From the NCBI GenBank assembly GCA_033439265.1, contig JAVTVX010000010.1, forward strand, positions 21,751,056 to 21,815,055: a stretch of 64,000 bases of DNA, read 5' to 3'. This document shows, piece after piece, positions 49,130 through 60,724 of the stretch. Position 1 is the stretch's first letter; each line of letters begins with the position of its first letter. The stretch comes from Dillenia suffruticosa. Lineage: Eukaryota > Streptophyta > Magnoliopsida > Dilleniales > Dilleniaceae. Both the position numbers and the translations under genes were made by a program. The notes below the pieces were generated by a model, which saw nothing but the letters and a program-made list of their open reading frames with translations, was not told where the DNA came from and searched no databases.

Positions 49130-49786
49130 CTAGGCCATGGACCACGTAATTGGTACTTCACCAATCTCTGTATCAAGGCCCAAGGCTTCCCAAACGGCAT
49201 CCGAAGCATCGACAATGTTGTTATGACAGGGTGGTTGATATGCATGCTCATCGTCACATCCATTCATAGAGTCACACTCGTCAACCACCTTAGCCCTCAC
49301 ACTCCTCCCATTATGTGCCGTTACCTGGATCCATTGCCCACACCGTGATCCGCCCGCATACCACCCGGTCGACAATGCAACAATAGGCTTTGAATTATCA
49401 TGGTACTGCCCATCGCACTCTGAAGGACCACCACCGTCACCGCCCTTGCTGAAGTCATTATTGGTCAGGATTGCCGGTGTCGATGATGTCACCTGGGGTG
49501 AACATCTGTATCTTGGGTAGTTATGGCCGTGACAGGTTAATGTGCCCGATTGACGACAATTGCCACTTGGGTCCGGGCCAACCGGGCTAGGCGGGCTGAA
49601 CTTGCAAATATGGGTACCAACTTCCGGGTCATCATTGCATTTTCCACTTATGCAAATTAATTGACCATCACAATCGTCTTGAGTTCGACATGGGCCTCCG
49701 CAGGTTGAGATGGCTGTTGTAGTGAGAGCAAATATGAAGATGCTCAAAAGGGCGGAGAAAATAAATGAATTAACTAACTTTGCCAT
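49130..49786 (-). CDS. Kiwellin / ripening-related secreted protein (copy 1)
   Basis: 218 codons, no intron. Signal peptide of about 27 residues ([20 protein letters not shown]). It is followed by the kissper-like six-cysteine module ([20 protein letters not shown], ending THIC), a linker, a three-cysteine stretch ([11 protein letters not shown]) and the double-psi beta-barrel part ([44 protein letters not shown]), ending EVPITWSMA. The mature part has 14 cysteines, as expected for kiwellin. Kiwellins are apoplastic; maize KWL1 binds and inhibits a secreted fungal chorismate mutase, and fruit forms accumulate on ripening. A defence role here is inferred. TATA box at 49874. Confidence 0.95.
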   Translation of the reverse strand: MAKLVNSFIFSALLSIFIFALTTTAISTCGGPCRTQDDCDGQLICISGKCNDDPEVGTHICKFSPPSPVGPDPSGNCRQSGTLTCHGHNYPRYRCSPQVTSSTPAILTNNDFSKGGDGGGPSECDGQYHDNSKPIVALSTGWYAGGSRCGQWIQVTAHNGRSVRAKVVDECDSMNGCDDEHAYQPPCHNNIVDASDAVWEALGLDTEIGEVPITWSMA

Positions 49787-49873
49787 GGGAGGAGTGGAGG
49801 AGTAATCAATTGCTTGAATGGTGAATTACTTTTGGTTGTAAGGTCTGGGATGCAAAGCACGAGAATGTGCATG

Positions 49874-49881
49874 TATTTATA
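49874..49881 (-). promoter_or_regulatory. TATA box of kiwellin copy 1
   Basis: The complement reads TATAAATA, about 88 bp upstream of the start codon at 49786. Confidence 0.7.
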
Positions 49882-52253
49882 GTGAGTTTTGCTGCTGTAG
49901 TATTAAAGGGACATTATATTTGATAAATGCAGACTTTGTAGAATGAAAAAAATAATAAAGAGTACTTGTCATCATATATGTGGGACTCTATTGATACCAG
50001 GTGAACATATTAACTATTGTAAGGATTATATATGGGCTTTGGGAATCTTTAGCAAGTCATACGTGGCTTGCTGAAAAAAGGTTTTGTTTGACGTTGTTGT
50101 TGAGATTATAATTGATACAATCACAAGTTTTATTATTAGGACTAAAATACTATACTTTTCACAAATTGGCAATTATGCATGGCTATGGGATTTAGACAAA
50201 GCTTAATTGAATCTTGCTAAATTTGAGCTTGGACCTTGAAAACTTAGATCTACCCACTATTTTGTGTAGCAAACCCAATGTCTTTTACCGGTTAAAATCA
50301 TATACATATATTTTTTATCTATTATCGGGATCCGGAGTCATGTATTAACTAATCCGTTTCGAATATTTATAGGAACTTTATTTAATATGTGAATCTCATA
50401 ACATAATCTTTTTTATTCTTAAATTTTAAATTCGAGACTTAATTAAAGATTTTAGTACTTCATCCTATTAAATTAAATATATGTGGGTCAAAATAATAAT
50501 GTTAAACTAGTTTGTTTTTAGTCCGATTTCGTGCCGGGGTAATTACGGGGACAAAGCCCTCGCCGTCCTAAATATGCCAACTAATAAAACCTCATTTCAC
50601 AAAAGTCCAAAACAATCTTGGAATATGATAATTTTACTGTTTTTTTTTATTATCTTATTATTTAATGATAGCATGATAAATTTAACTTTTTAAACAATAA
50701 TTTAATATATTAATGCTAATTTTGTCCGCAAGTGAGATCGTTCAATCACTCACTTTAACTCTTAACTCTTGTACAATAATATTAAAGGAAACTTAAAATT
50801 GAAATAGAGTAAATAATAACTGTTGAATCAGGATTTAATGATCACCCCTTTTCATAAAAACAGGGACGACCAAATGATTGGACGTTTTCATATTTAAAGT
50901 ATTCAGTTTATTTAGATGATAATCTAATCGATCGCTAACGCACTCAGTAATTCCATAGGTATTACTCCCATTGATAAATTATTCTTGTGGGATCGCCATT
51001 TATGTTTGGCTGTTCTTATACATAAAGGCAGGAAAGAAATCCCAGAACAAGAATATATATTAACCATAATTAAAATAAAGTTTCTCAAAGCTGAAAGGAA
51101 AACGTAGATATGTGTGAAGTCTGTCTGCGCAAGAATAAACAGTATAAAACAGATCCGAGGTATGAAAATCTGATGAGACGAAGAATTAGTATTAGGAAAT
51201 ATACTTATAAAGAAGCTTCAGTATCTAATTTATCATATTCCAGTTGTCGTTTGTTTTGTTTCATTGCTCTTATGCTGTTCGTTGATGATTCTTGGTCATA
51301 ATTGCCCACTTTTGTTTTTCTCTAGATACTTTGACCGAAGCGAACCGGAAAAAGAAGGGCGGGGGGGACTCAATTTTTGTCAAAAAAAATAATTTATGAA
51401 AAGTTTAAACCATTGAGGTATTTATATTTAAGCACATTAATCAAAATTAAATAATGTCAAATTAGAAAATTTTACTCTATAATTATGGTAATTAATTATC
51501 AAGTGACACGACAAATAAACTTCTTTATAAAGAGTGTTATATGAAATTGAAAATTTTGATAATTAATGTATAATATATTATAATTAATTGCATCAAGAAA
51601 AATAATATAATTAATTATTACAATTTTTAAATTTAATTATTATTCATAAGACTTAGTGAAATCAAATTTTTTTTAATATGATATTTACCCTTTGTTCATA
51701 TCATTAAATTTCAATTTTTTTTTCTCTTGGCGTTAAGCAACAACAGTTTATTTTTATATTATGTTTTGGACACCGCCCAAAATTCAAAATTTTGTCCCAA
51801 CTAATCAGAATCTATGGCTGCAACGACTCCTTTGAGAGGGCGGGTCTCTCAACGGGGAACGCTTTCAGTGAAAGTCGAATCTCGATCATATTTAAGCGTA
51901 CTCAATCTTATATTTAGCCGAGTTAAAACACGTCGTTGAAAAATAACTTAATGCATTCATGACTTGCGGTCTGGTCAAGGACAAAAAAGGAAAGACTGAA
52001 AAATCTGGGCTCGGACTTGATGTTGGCGCCCAAATTTTCAACAAGACCTTAACGAAAATGGGACCGAGCCTACTGGTAACATTTTGGGGCAGGGCCGATT
52101 GGAAACCCAAAATTTTCATTAAGAATGGAGGCCCAAAATCGAACCCACCTGCTAAAGGGTGGCAATCGCACTATTCCAGCCTTCGCCAACCCGCGATTGT
52201 ATCTTTTAATATAGTTTATAAATTTGTAATCAAAGCCATTCATATACACTTCT
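49882..52253. other. Intergenic upstream of kiwellin copy 1
   Basis: AT-rich. A 63-codon plus-strand frame (51110-51301, starting MCEVCLRKNKQYK) ends in a hydrophobic stretch but resembles nothing I know and has no clear promoter. It is not called as a gene. Confidence 0.45.
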
Positions 52254-52270
52254 AATCTATAGTAAAACCA

Positions 52271-52952
52271 GAATAAGCCGGAGCCTCCTTTTCTGAAGTG
52301 AACAGAATTAGAAGTACGGCCAAGGTGTGTGCTGAGAATGGGGAAGAAGGAAGAAATCAGAATTAGCTGGGTTCGTCCTAAGGATGGGGTGACCAAGCTT
52401 AACGCGGATGGAGCTGCTGAGCGGGCTAGCGGAAAGGCAAGTGCGGGAGGTCTCTTCAGGAACAGCAAAGGCGACGGGTTGCATGGTTTCTGCATGAATG
52501 TGGGCAGAACAAATGGGGAAATAGCAGAGCTCTGGGCTTTGAAGGAAGGTTTGCTGATGGCCAAGAGAAAGAATATTGATACCCTTGAAGTGGAGAGTGA
52601 TTAGCTACTCTTGGTGAAAGCTGTCAATGAGGGGTGGGGGGAGAATCATCTCTGGAAAAACATGGTCAGCGAATGCAGGGACCTGTTGAAGGAGCTGAAA
52701 GTCTTGACGATCAATCACACATACAGAAAAGCCAACAAGTGCGCTGATAAGTTGGCGGAGATGGGTAAAGAGGCTGAAGCTGGCTTACATGACGAAAGCA
52801 ACCCTCCAGTTGCAGTGAGGGAGCTGCTGTTGGCCGATGCAAGTGGAGTATCGTGGCCTAGAAAGAAGAGTGACGCTACCAGTGTGTAGTGCTTCCTATG
52901 TGTGTTTTGTTTAGTTTAGTGTCTTTATCTTAAAAAACAAACAACAACAACA
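52271..52952 (+). mobile_element. 5'-truncated LINE carrying an RNase H domain, with target duplication
   Basis: A 17-bp duplication (52254-52270 and 52953-52969, AATCTATAGTAAAACCA with one T/C difference) flanks it. The plus-strand frame 52329-52889 encodes a plant LINE-type RNase H (RVT_3): WVRPKDGVTKLNADGAA, GEIAELWALKEGLLMA, DTLEVESD, then TAG at 52602-52604, LLLVKAVNEGWG and YRKANKCADKLAEMG. The four acidic positions of the active site (LNADG, AEL, ESD, CADKLA) are present. The single amber stop falls where Ser is usual (one base from TCG) and the frame is otherwise open. The 3' tail is A-rich with (CAA)n. Confidence 0.85.
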
Positions 52953-53323
52953 AATCCATAGTAAAACCAAATCTTTTTGTTCCATTGGGTCGACACATGC
53001 ATATATGTACATATATGAACTGTATTATTGAGGGAGATTTAGATATTAGCTAAAATCACAAAAATTTATTTTATGTATCCTAAAAAGACAAATTGAGTCG
53101 ACTCGCACAAAAGCAAACCCTTACAGATTAAACTTCTAAAGCTAGCTTTAAGCAATTAAAGCCAAAAACACAATTTATTATAGTGCAGAGTTTTAGTTTG
53201 GAAACCCAGTTGAAGTATGCTTTTTATTACAGGGAGCCAGCGTAAGTGAAGCTAGCATAGTAATAGCCTTATATGTATCTAGTGGTTTGTAGTAGCACAA
53301 ACCCAAACGAATGTAAGTAAACC

Positions 53324-53417
53324 ATTGCCATGGACCAAGTAACCTTAATTTCGCCAATATCAATATTCAGTCCCAAAGCATTCCACACAGCATTTGAACC
53401 ATCAACAATGTAGTATC
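53324..53417 (-). pseudogene. Kiwellin C-terminal relic (copy 2 of the cluster)
   Basis: The complement reads YYIVDGSNAVWNALGLNIDI and then GEIKVTWSMA, against [20 protein letters not shown] and [10 protein letters not shown] in copy 1. Only the last 30 or so residues remain; the upstream sequence (53418-54570) shows no other kiwellin match. Confidence 0.88.
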
Positions 53418-54577
53418 TATAGAAATAGAAGATTAATTTCAAAAGTAAAATATATATTGAATAATATCTATATACTAATTAACAACTTTGAGAAATTATT
53501 CCAAGATCTCAATCCCGCTTCCCCAATGGACATTTTGAATATTCTGCTGCTATTTTTTTTTTTTTTTTAATTCTATATGACAAACCATCTTAGTTGTTAA
53601 TACTCCTAAGCAAGACACACACGTTAGATATTTAGCAACATTCTGTCAAATACAATAGTCAACTGGGGAAGATAGAAATACAGCCAAACCGATTATTACT
53701 TGTCATAAGTTGACATGTGAATCAGTCAATATAGATTTGATCAAGTATAATGTAGGATCAGTGATAACATGTAAAACCACTATTTCAAACTGATCAACTC
53801 GTACCACCTCTGACATTCAAGAGGGATAACTACAACATGAGCAGATGGAACTACATATGCTATTCGTTAATAGAATTTTTTATTCAACATCTTCTTATTG
53901 ATTTGGATACAATCTTTTATAACAACATGGTATTTTCATTTAAAAAGAAAATTATGGAAATTTTCTTCCTACTAATCAGATGAAGAAGCTAGCAGAAGGG
54001 GAAAGGGAAACGGGGGACACAAGGGGAAAAAAATGTTATTTCTTCCCTATATAAATTTTTAACTTCACCCTTACTATCCACCAGAACAAATGTTATATAA
54101 CGAAAATAAAAATCAAACGTGAGTTCCTGATGTCAACCTCACTCTTGTCTCTAACTTCACCAATTGCAATTAACATGTTTTACTCATCAAAGAAGAAGAT
54201 CCAAATTCCAGGGTTTAAGCGACCAACGTGATGAAAAACATAATTGATTTATTTTGTTTTTCAGACGTTAACTTCATGTGACAACCGAAAATGAAAAAAG
54301 CAACGATTAACGGCGTGATCTTGAAGAAGGGTGCGGAGCAAGCTATTTGAAATTGCAAAGCAAACCAACAAAGTGCCCAGATTTTCAAGTTCGCGCCCTT
54401 CGTTACATGCATTCCCGCCATATTTTCGCTCTTCCTTGCTTTGCTCCTCTTTCTCTCTCTCTCTATTCAGCGCCATTTTCGAGTGGGTATTCACAGTTGA
54501 TGTTCTCACTCCGTTTATGTTCTTGTTCAAGTCACGCGACTCTCTCTCTCCATCGTCACCATCCCCCTCTCTCACCC
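53418..54577. other. Intergenic between kiwellin relic and ligase relic
   Basis: AT-rich to about 54250, then a more GC-rich, CT-rich stretch (54290-54575) that may be the old promoter and leader of the ligase relic. Confidence 0.4.
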
Positions 54578-55022
54578 ATGTTCAAACCCTACTTTGCCAA
54601 ATCGATCCATTCTTCAATTCCCACTCTCAGAATGTCCAATCGTCCTTCGGCCTTCAAGGCGCTCATGGCCAACGCCCGAGCCGACGCCGCGGAAAAAAAA
54701 AAGGCTAACCCTACAAAACTCTAGGCACCAATTCAATCGATCACAACCCCACCAAACCCTAACCCTATTTTGGGGGGGGGGGAAAAGAAAAAAAAAAGAC
54801 GAAGACACAAACACAAAAACCCTAATCAACGGAACAGATCAGAATCGTTAAAACCCTAATTCTGAAAGTCTTCCAGCTTCATGGCAGAAGAAACAGAAAA
54901 CCCCATAAAACCATAATCCCGATTCGGTGCAATTAAGTGTGGACGAGAGAATAGATCAATTAAAGAAAAATGCGTCCGAGTTTGATCCGAAGAAAGTCGC
55001 GTTTTGGAAGGAGGGAGAGAAG
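54578..55022 (+). pseudogene. DNA ligase 1 first-exon relic
   Basis: An ATG at 54578 opens MFKPYFAKSIHSSIPTLRMS, followed by NRPSAFKALMANARADAAEK. The second part matches the conserved MS-xRPSAFDALMSNARA start of plant DNA ligase 1, and the preceding stretch resembles its organelle-targeting extension. A stop at 54722 ends the frame. In another frame 54939-55020 reads VDERIDQLKKNASEFDPKKV then AFWKEGE, which matches the later part of the same exon in ligase 1. Nothing of the adenylation domain follows. Ligase 1 seals nicks in replication and repair; this copy cannot. Confidence 0.82.
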
Positions 55023-55393
55023 AAAAAAATTACTTTGCATTCTATTTCTCGATTAAGGTCCTAGAGCTATGCAGTTTGTAGATATAGAGATCAGAAAATG
55101 CCTCACAAGATAGAAATAAAATAATAAAGCAAGATTAAAATAGCACAGACCCACCATTAAAATTTAGTGGGGATCAATCGTATCGCGGCTCTTGTAACAT
55201 AGAGGCCAAGGTTGATCGAATTGAGATTTAAAATATTTCAATTTTTTGACTTAATTTAATTATTTGAAATATTTTTTAAAAAAATTAATAAAATATAAGA
55301 TTTTACAAATAATGGTATTTTTAAAAAAAAAATATATATAAAATAATTATTAAATGATTTTTTTTCTTTAGAAAACCCGTAATAGAAGGAAAG
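55023..55393. other. Spacer before the tandem array
   Basis: No feature was recognised. Confidence 0.4.
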
Positions 55394-56375
55394 TAAGATA
55401 TAACAGTTTCTTATCACAATACCGGTCCAGGGGCACATGACTCACAGCCTAATGGACAATGACCCAACATCAAATAGATTAGATGTGATGTGAATTTTTT
55501 TTTTATTTGACTATTGGTATTCAGAAAATTTATGATTCAATGAAACTAAGACGTAATAGTTTTTTGTCACGGCACTAGTCACAGCCTCATGGACAATGAC
55601 CGAAGAATGGATAGACCAGATGGGATATAAATTGTTTTTATCTTTTTAACTTGACCATCAAAATTCAAAAAGTTTGTAACCAAAGAAAATAAGATGTATC
55701 ACAATACCGGTCCAGGGGCACATGACTCGCAGCCTAATGGGCAAATGACCCATCATTAGTAGATCAGATGGGATCTGAATTTTTTTTTATTCCACTATTG
55801 ATATTTAAAAAGTTTATGATCTTTAATAGTTTTTGGTCATCCCACTGATCACAGCCTAATGGACAATGACCGAAGAATGGATAGATTAGATGAGATGCAA
55901 ATTGTTTTTTTATTTTTTTTATTTGATTATTGATATTTAAAAAGATCGTAACCAAGGAAAAAAAGATGTAACAGTTTCTTATCACGGTCCAGGGGGCACA
56001 TGACTCACGGTCTATTGGACAATGACCCAAGATTAGATAGATTAAATGGGATATGATTTTTTTTTTTTTTTTTTTTGACTGTCAATATCCAAAATGCCCA
56101 TGACCGAAGGTAACTAACTAAGACGTAACGGTTTCTCATCACGGTACTAATCACAGCCTAATGGACAATAACCCAAGATTAGATAGGTTAGATGGGATGT
56201 GGATTTTTTTTTATTTGACTACTAAATTTAGAAAGATTATGATTTTTTTTATTTAATTATTGATATTCAAAAATCTCATAATTAAAGAAAATTAAGGTAT
56301 AACGATTTCTTGTCATTAGACTGATCAGCCTGATGGACAATGACCCAAGAGTAAATAGATTAGATGGGATTTGGA
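55394..56375. repeat. Tandem array of degenerate 135-175-bp repeats
   Basis: About seven units begin near 55402, 55555, 55690, 55828, 55970, 56127 and 56301. Each contains, in order, a 'aacagtttcttatcac'-like start, 'cacagcctaatggacaatga', 'c(c/g)aagantagatagattagatggga', a T-run, 'ttgactattgatattcaaaa' and 'atgaccaaagaaaataagatgtaac'. Divergence and length variation between units show an old satellite-like array. No coding potential. Confidence 0.85.
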
Positions 56376-57767
56376 TTGTAATTTAGAAACCGAATTTTTT
56401 ATACTTATTTTTTTATTTTTAATATTTAAATTTGAGATATTAATTAAAAAAATTTAATATTTTGTTATTAAATTTATAAATGATTGATATGTGAATTGTT
56501 AGTTGCATTCCCAAGGATGCAAGGTCACTCTAAGGCCATTTTTTCTTTATTTCATTTTATTAACCTATGGGTGTAAATTTACTAAAATAACCTTCCATAA
56601 TATAAAATATTTAATTTAAATCATAATCAATGACTTATAAATGAATATATAATTATAGTGTTATCATGATAAATAATAAAGTTATAAAAAGTTATAATTA
56701 TAGTGTTACAAAAATATTTTATTTATTTATTGTGAGTAAAGATTACGTGAATTATTAAATGATAATATAATAATTATAATATTAAAATTATATATAAGAT
56801 ATAACGGCGTGAATGAACCCGTTAGAGTGTCCAATGAGGACCCAAATTAGTAGAGGTAGAGATATAAATTATGGATTTGGTTTGACATTTTATAGAATAA
56901 GATGGATTTAACAAAAAAATATCTTTTAAGGAATAAGCTAGTTTCCAGCTCTATTACACACATCCATCCCATTGCCCTTCTTTTTGGTAGATTTTAGAAT
57001 ATTTTAATTTCTATCAAATTGGATTAATTTAATTTATAATATTTTTCAATTAAAACAAAAAATATATTATAAAAATATTAAATTTTACAAGTAAAAATAA
57101 AATTTTAAGTAATATTGTTATATTAATAATTTTTTGTATTAAAAAATCTATTTAAACTCGATTAAATTTAAATCCAATTTTGGAAATTTGATTTGAAATT
57201 TCTTTTTTATGTATTATTATTATTATTTTGGTTGAAAACAAAGGAGGAACCTACAAACGAGAGGCTCTACGCTACTTCCTAATCCAGGACGCCCCACTTG
57301 CATCTACAAGCAGCAGTTCTCTAACAGCTCTTGGGGGATTATCATCCTCATGGAGACCGGTTTCCGCCTCTTTACCCAACCCTGCCGTCTTATCGGCACA
57401 CTTGCCGGCTTCCCTCTAAATGTAATATTATTGAATCTATATATCAAATGCTCCTTTATATGCTTTTTAAATGACCCCCCTCCCCCATTAAAGCCATATG
57501 GATCATTTCTCTTTTATTGCACCCAATAGTAAAGACGATTAAATTTTACTAAGATAGTTTGATTTGCATACCATGTAATTCTATTATTTAAATGATTTCA
57601 GATCAAACTATAAGGATCAAACATACATCCCCATCTTAGTTCAAAAAAAAAAAAGGGGGGGGGGGAAGAAAAAGGTACGGGAGGATGAGCTTTCATTTTA
57701 CGATTAGACAAAAATATAAGCCCTCTTAATTTTCTAGGTGAAGAAATTCTAGTCTAAGATAGTGGCA
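56376..57767. other. Intergenic, AT-rich
   Basis: A short GC-richer island at 57232-57420 (63-codon plus-strand frame, SSSSLTALGGLSSSWRP) stands out from the AT-rich flanks and may be a gene or transposon scrap. It resembles nothing I can name. Confidence 0.4.
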
Positions 57768-57828
57768 TTATGAACCAAGTAATTCGATCTTCTCCATCCC
57801 GAATCATTCCACACAACACTTCATAATT
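57768..57828 (-). pseudogene. Very degenerate kiwellin C-terminal relic (copy 3 of the cluster)
   Basis: The complement reads SVVWNDSG and, one frame over, GEDRITWFI, against DAVWNALGL and GEIKVTWSM in the better preserved relic at 53324. The match is short, but order, spacing, strand and position in the cluster support it. Confidence 0.55.
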
Positions 57829-58457
57829 CATTCATATCAAAATATAATATTTATTTCTCAAAATTCATATAAATTTCGATTTCAAAAACAATTTCAACCA
57901 AATGATTCATGATGAAAGTTTTTTCCTTATGAATTTTGTTTATTGTGGTCTAATTTTAATCTTAATTTACCTCATCGTTGTTATTTGAGAAATAACAAGA
58001 TTTTCAATTAATCAATATTTTCGAATGAAGTACTGGTAGTAAGCGGAGGGGAATTAGAACCCTTGTTTTTATAACTTAATATAAAATGTATTGTCCTTGC
58101 TAACAAATGGGTAACTGTGTTCGTAGACCTCCTAATAAAATTAAAGGAAACAAAAAGAAAATCTTCTATTGATTGTCTAGCGACCATAGTTGTTACATGG
58201 TACACACCGCAGACATAGACCTGGAAGAAGCCGTCTTTCATGGACAGCTGGTTATCGGTCTTGGTTCTGTCCATCTATTCACGATGACACGCCCCCATTA
58301 TTGAAAAATGCATAATAAATATATGATAGTATAAAAAATATATATAAAACTATAAAAATTTTAAAATATTATTCAGAGGAGCCAAATTTTAAAACTTCTT
58401 TCAAATATATAATACTATAAGAAATACCTTTTTTTTCTTAATTTATTTTTTAAAATT

Positions 58458-59144
58458 TCATACATTTTTTATAATAAATGATACTTTTAGAATTTTAGGG
58501 TGGACCACGGCACTCTTTGACCCCTTCCAACTGATTTGAACTTCACCGGCATCGGCATCAAGACCCAAAGCGTCCCAAACAGCATCCGAAGCACCAACAA
58601 TGTTGTTCCTACAAGGTGGTTGACCTGCATGCTCTGTATCACACCCGTTCATAGAGTCACACTCATCCACAACCTTCGCCCTCACGCTCGTTCCATTATT
58701 CGCAATGACCTGGATCCACTGCCCACACAGTGACCCGCCTGCATACCACCCGGTCGACAATGCAACAATTGGCTCTGAATTATCATGGTACTGCCCATCA
58801 CACTCTGAAGGACCGCCACCATCACCACCCTTGCTGAAGTCGGTGTTGGTGAGGATTGCAGGTGTGGATGACGTCACCTTAGGTGAACAATTATACGTGG
58901 GGTAAAATATGCCGTTGCAGTTTAAGGTCCCATATTGGGGACAGCCACTTGACCCGCTGCATATATGGGTTCCGACATCCGGGTCATCATTGCATTTTCC
59001 GTTGATGCAAATTAGCTCACCCCTACAGTCATTTAGGGTTCGGCATGAACCTCCACAGGTCGAGAGTGCAGTAGCAAGAAAAGGGAAACGAGTGAAGATG
59101 ATGAGGAAAATAGATAGAGAAGCTAAGAGAAGGAAGTTTGCCAT
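58458..59144 (-). CDS. Kiwellin / ripening-related secreted protein (copy 4), with C-terminal extension
   Basis: 228 codons, single exon. Signal peptide MANFLLLASLSIFLIIFTRF, then the six-cysteine kissper-like module (CGGSCRTLNDCRGELICING, ending THIC), a shorter linker than copy 1, three further cysteines and the double-psi barrel ([44 protein letters not shown]). Fourteen cysteines are conserved. The family usually ends right after (I/V)TWSM-; here EVQISWKGS runs on for about 20 more residues (ending KVSFIIKNV), so the original stop seems to have been lost. Copy 1 is its closest relative in the window. Its TATA box lies about 50 bp upstream. Confidence 0.93.
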   Translation of the reverse strand: MANFLLLASLSIFLIIFTRFPFLATALSTCGGSCRTLNDCRGELICINGKCNDDPDVGTHICSGSSGCPQYGTLNCNGIFYPTYNCSPKVTSSTPAILTNTDFSKGGDGGGPSECDGQYHDNSEPIVALSTGWYAGGSLCGQWIQVIANNGTSVRAKVVDECDSMNGCDTEHAGQPPCRNNIVGASDAVWDALGLDADAGEVQISWKGSKSAVVHPKILKVSFIIKNV

Positions 59145-59192
59145 GGTGAACTTGTCTTATGATTTGTGGTGGAGGAGAAGATTCAGAAGATG

Positions 59193-59202
59193 TTATATAT
59201 AG
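59193..59202 (-). promoter_or_regulatory. TATA box of kiwellin copy 4
   Basis: The complement contains TATATATAAC, about 50 bp upstream of the start codon at 59144. Confidence 0.6.
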
Positions 59203-60377
59203 TACGATGAAAGGCGTAAACGTAGGAGGAAAAAAGGTATACGATGTGGCATTTACTCAAAATTACATTTGCATGCCCTTGAAGTGATCGGACTAGAATT
59301 TCTTCATGCATTTTATTCTTTGCACCATCGGATACGGTATACTGCGTTGCATACAGGGGATACTATAATATACTTAGATTTCTTAATGTTAACGTTTTAC
59401 TGTTTTGAAAATGTTTTCTATTTTTGAAACGTTTTAATATACTAAATTAATTTATATTTATATAAAAGTGATTATATTTTTATAATTACACAATTTTCAT
59501 ATTTAATAAATTATATATTTATTTAATTATATATTTATTTTTTTTATATTAATTATGATTAATAATTATATAAAAATTCTTATATTTTTTATATTTATAT
59601 ATTTATCTACATTTTCATTTCATACATTCTTACAAATTACTGTTTCACCGTATCATTTTATATATATTTTCATTTCCCCATTTCCATTACCATGCAACAT
59701 AAGACTAGCTTTATTGTCTTTGGTCGTTTATCCTTTTGCTTTTCAAGCATTGACCCTTGATTTTTGCTTTTATAAACTTGTTTGATCCTTGATTTTTGAG
59801 AAGAATTTCCGTGCAACAACTTTACCCAATAAATATTGCAAATTGAAATCGTAAGAATTACAAAACGTTAGCCGTAAATTTTTTAACGTTATGTTTTTGG
59901 TATGAAGTCATTTTTTTTTTCTCGATTCATGAGAGCTGGCGGCGTGTCATTTGTTGAGTTTAAATGAACCAAAGGAAAATTATAAAAAATTTTAGATTAA
60001 GCTAAATAATATATAGTAATTATTTGAATATAACAATCTAATAACATTATTTAAATAATATATAGCAGTTAAAAACTTTTCGTCGTAGATCACTTTGACT
60101 CAAAATATTGGGAAACAGTAACAGACTGTGCAACCAAACTTGGACCTTATCAATGGAAGGATTATTTGATGGTCTCGACTCAAGAACATTCTGTTTTATT
60201 TTTATTTAATAAGAGTGACATGCATATCATGGGTAGTTTATCTATGTTTTATGTGAGCGGTGACCTCTACACCCCATATAATTTACCCTATCAACGATCA
60301 CAGATAATCCCATGGATAGGAAATTATTTCGGGGGTCGGATGTGGCTGGACGGTCCCTTGATTGCAATAGACTCGTC
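59203..60377. other. Intergenic
   Basis: AT-rich. An 85-codon frame begins at 60166 and reads into the CACTA-type element; its first part (GDLYTPYNLPYQRSQ) is not low-complexity but is unrecognised. Confidence 0.4.
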
Positions 60378-60724
60378 CACTACTAGAAAATATGATATCA
60401 ACGACGAAAATTTTTATCGTTGATAATAAAAAATTTGTCGTTAAAAGATATTAACAACGGATTTAACAACAAAAATTTTCCGTTACTAAAATTTCTGTAA
60501 ATAATCCGTAGCTGATAGATTTATAATTTTTTTTTAAAGGTTTAGGGTTTACCGATGGATTAGCGACGAAATTATTTCCGTCGCTAATCCGTCACAAAAT
60601 TTGTTGATATCCTGTTTGTTAGTAATCCGTCGTTGTTAGCGACGGAATTTTATCCATCACTGTTAACGATAAAATTTTATCCGTCGATAATTTTTTATGG
60701 TTGAAAGCATATTTTTCAGTAACG
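60378..60724. mobile_element. Short non-autonomous CACTA-type element
   Basis: Begins CACTACTAGAAAA at 60378, a canonical CACTA-type terminus, and ends near 60724 with TTTTTCAGTAACG, a decayed match to the complementary end. The interior is packed with GACGAAAA, CCGTCGCTAATCC and AGCGACGGAA motifs like the subterminal repeats at 26720-27480. It has no coding capacity. Confidence 0.65.
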
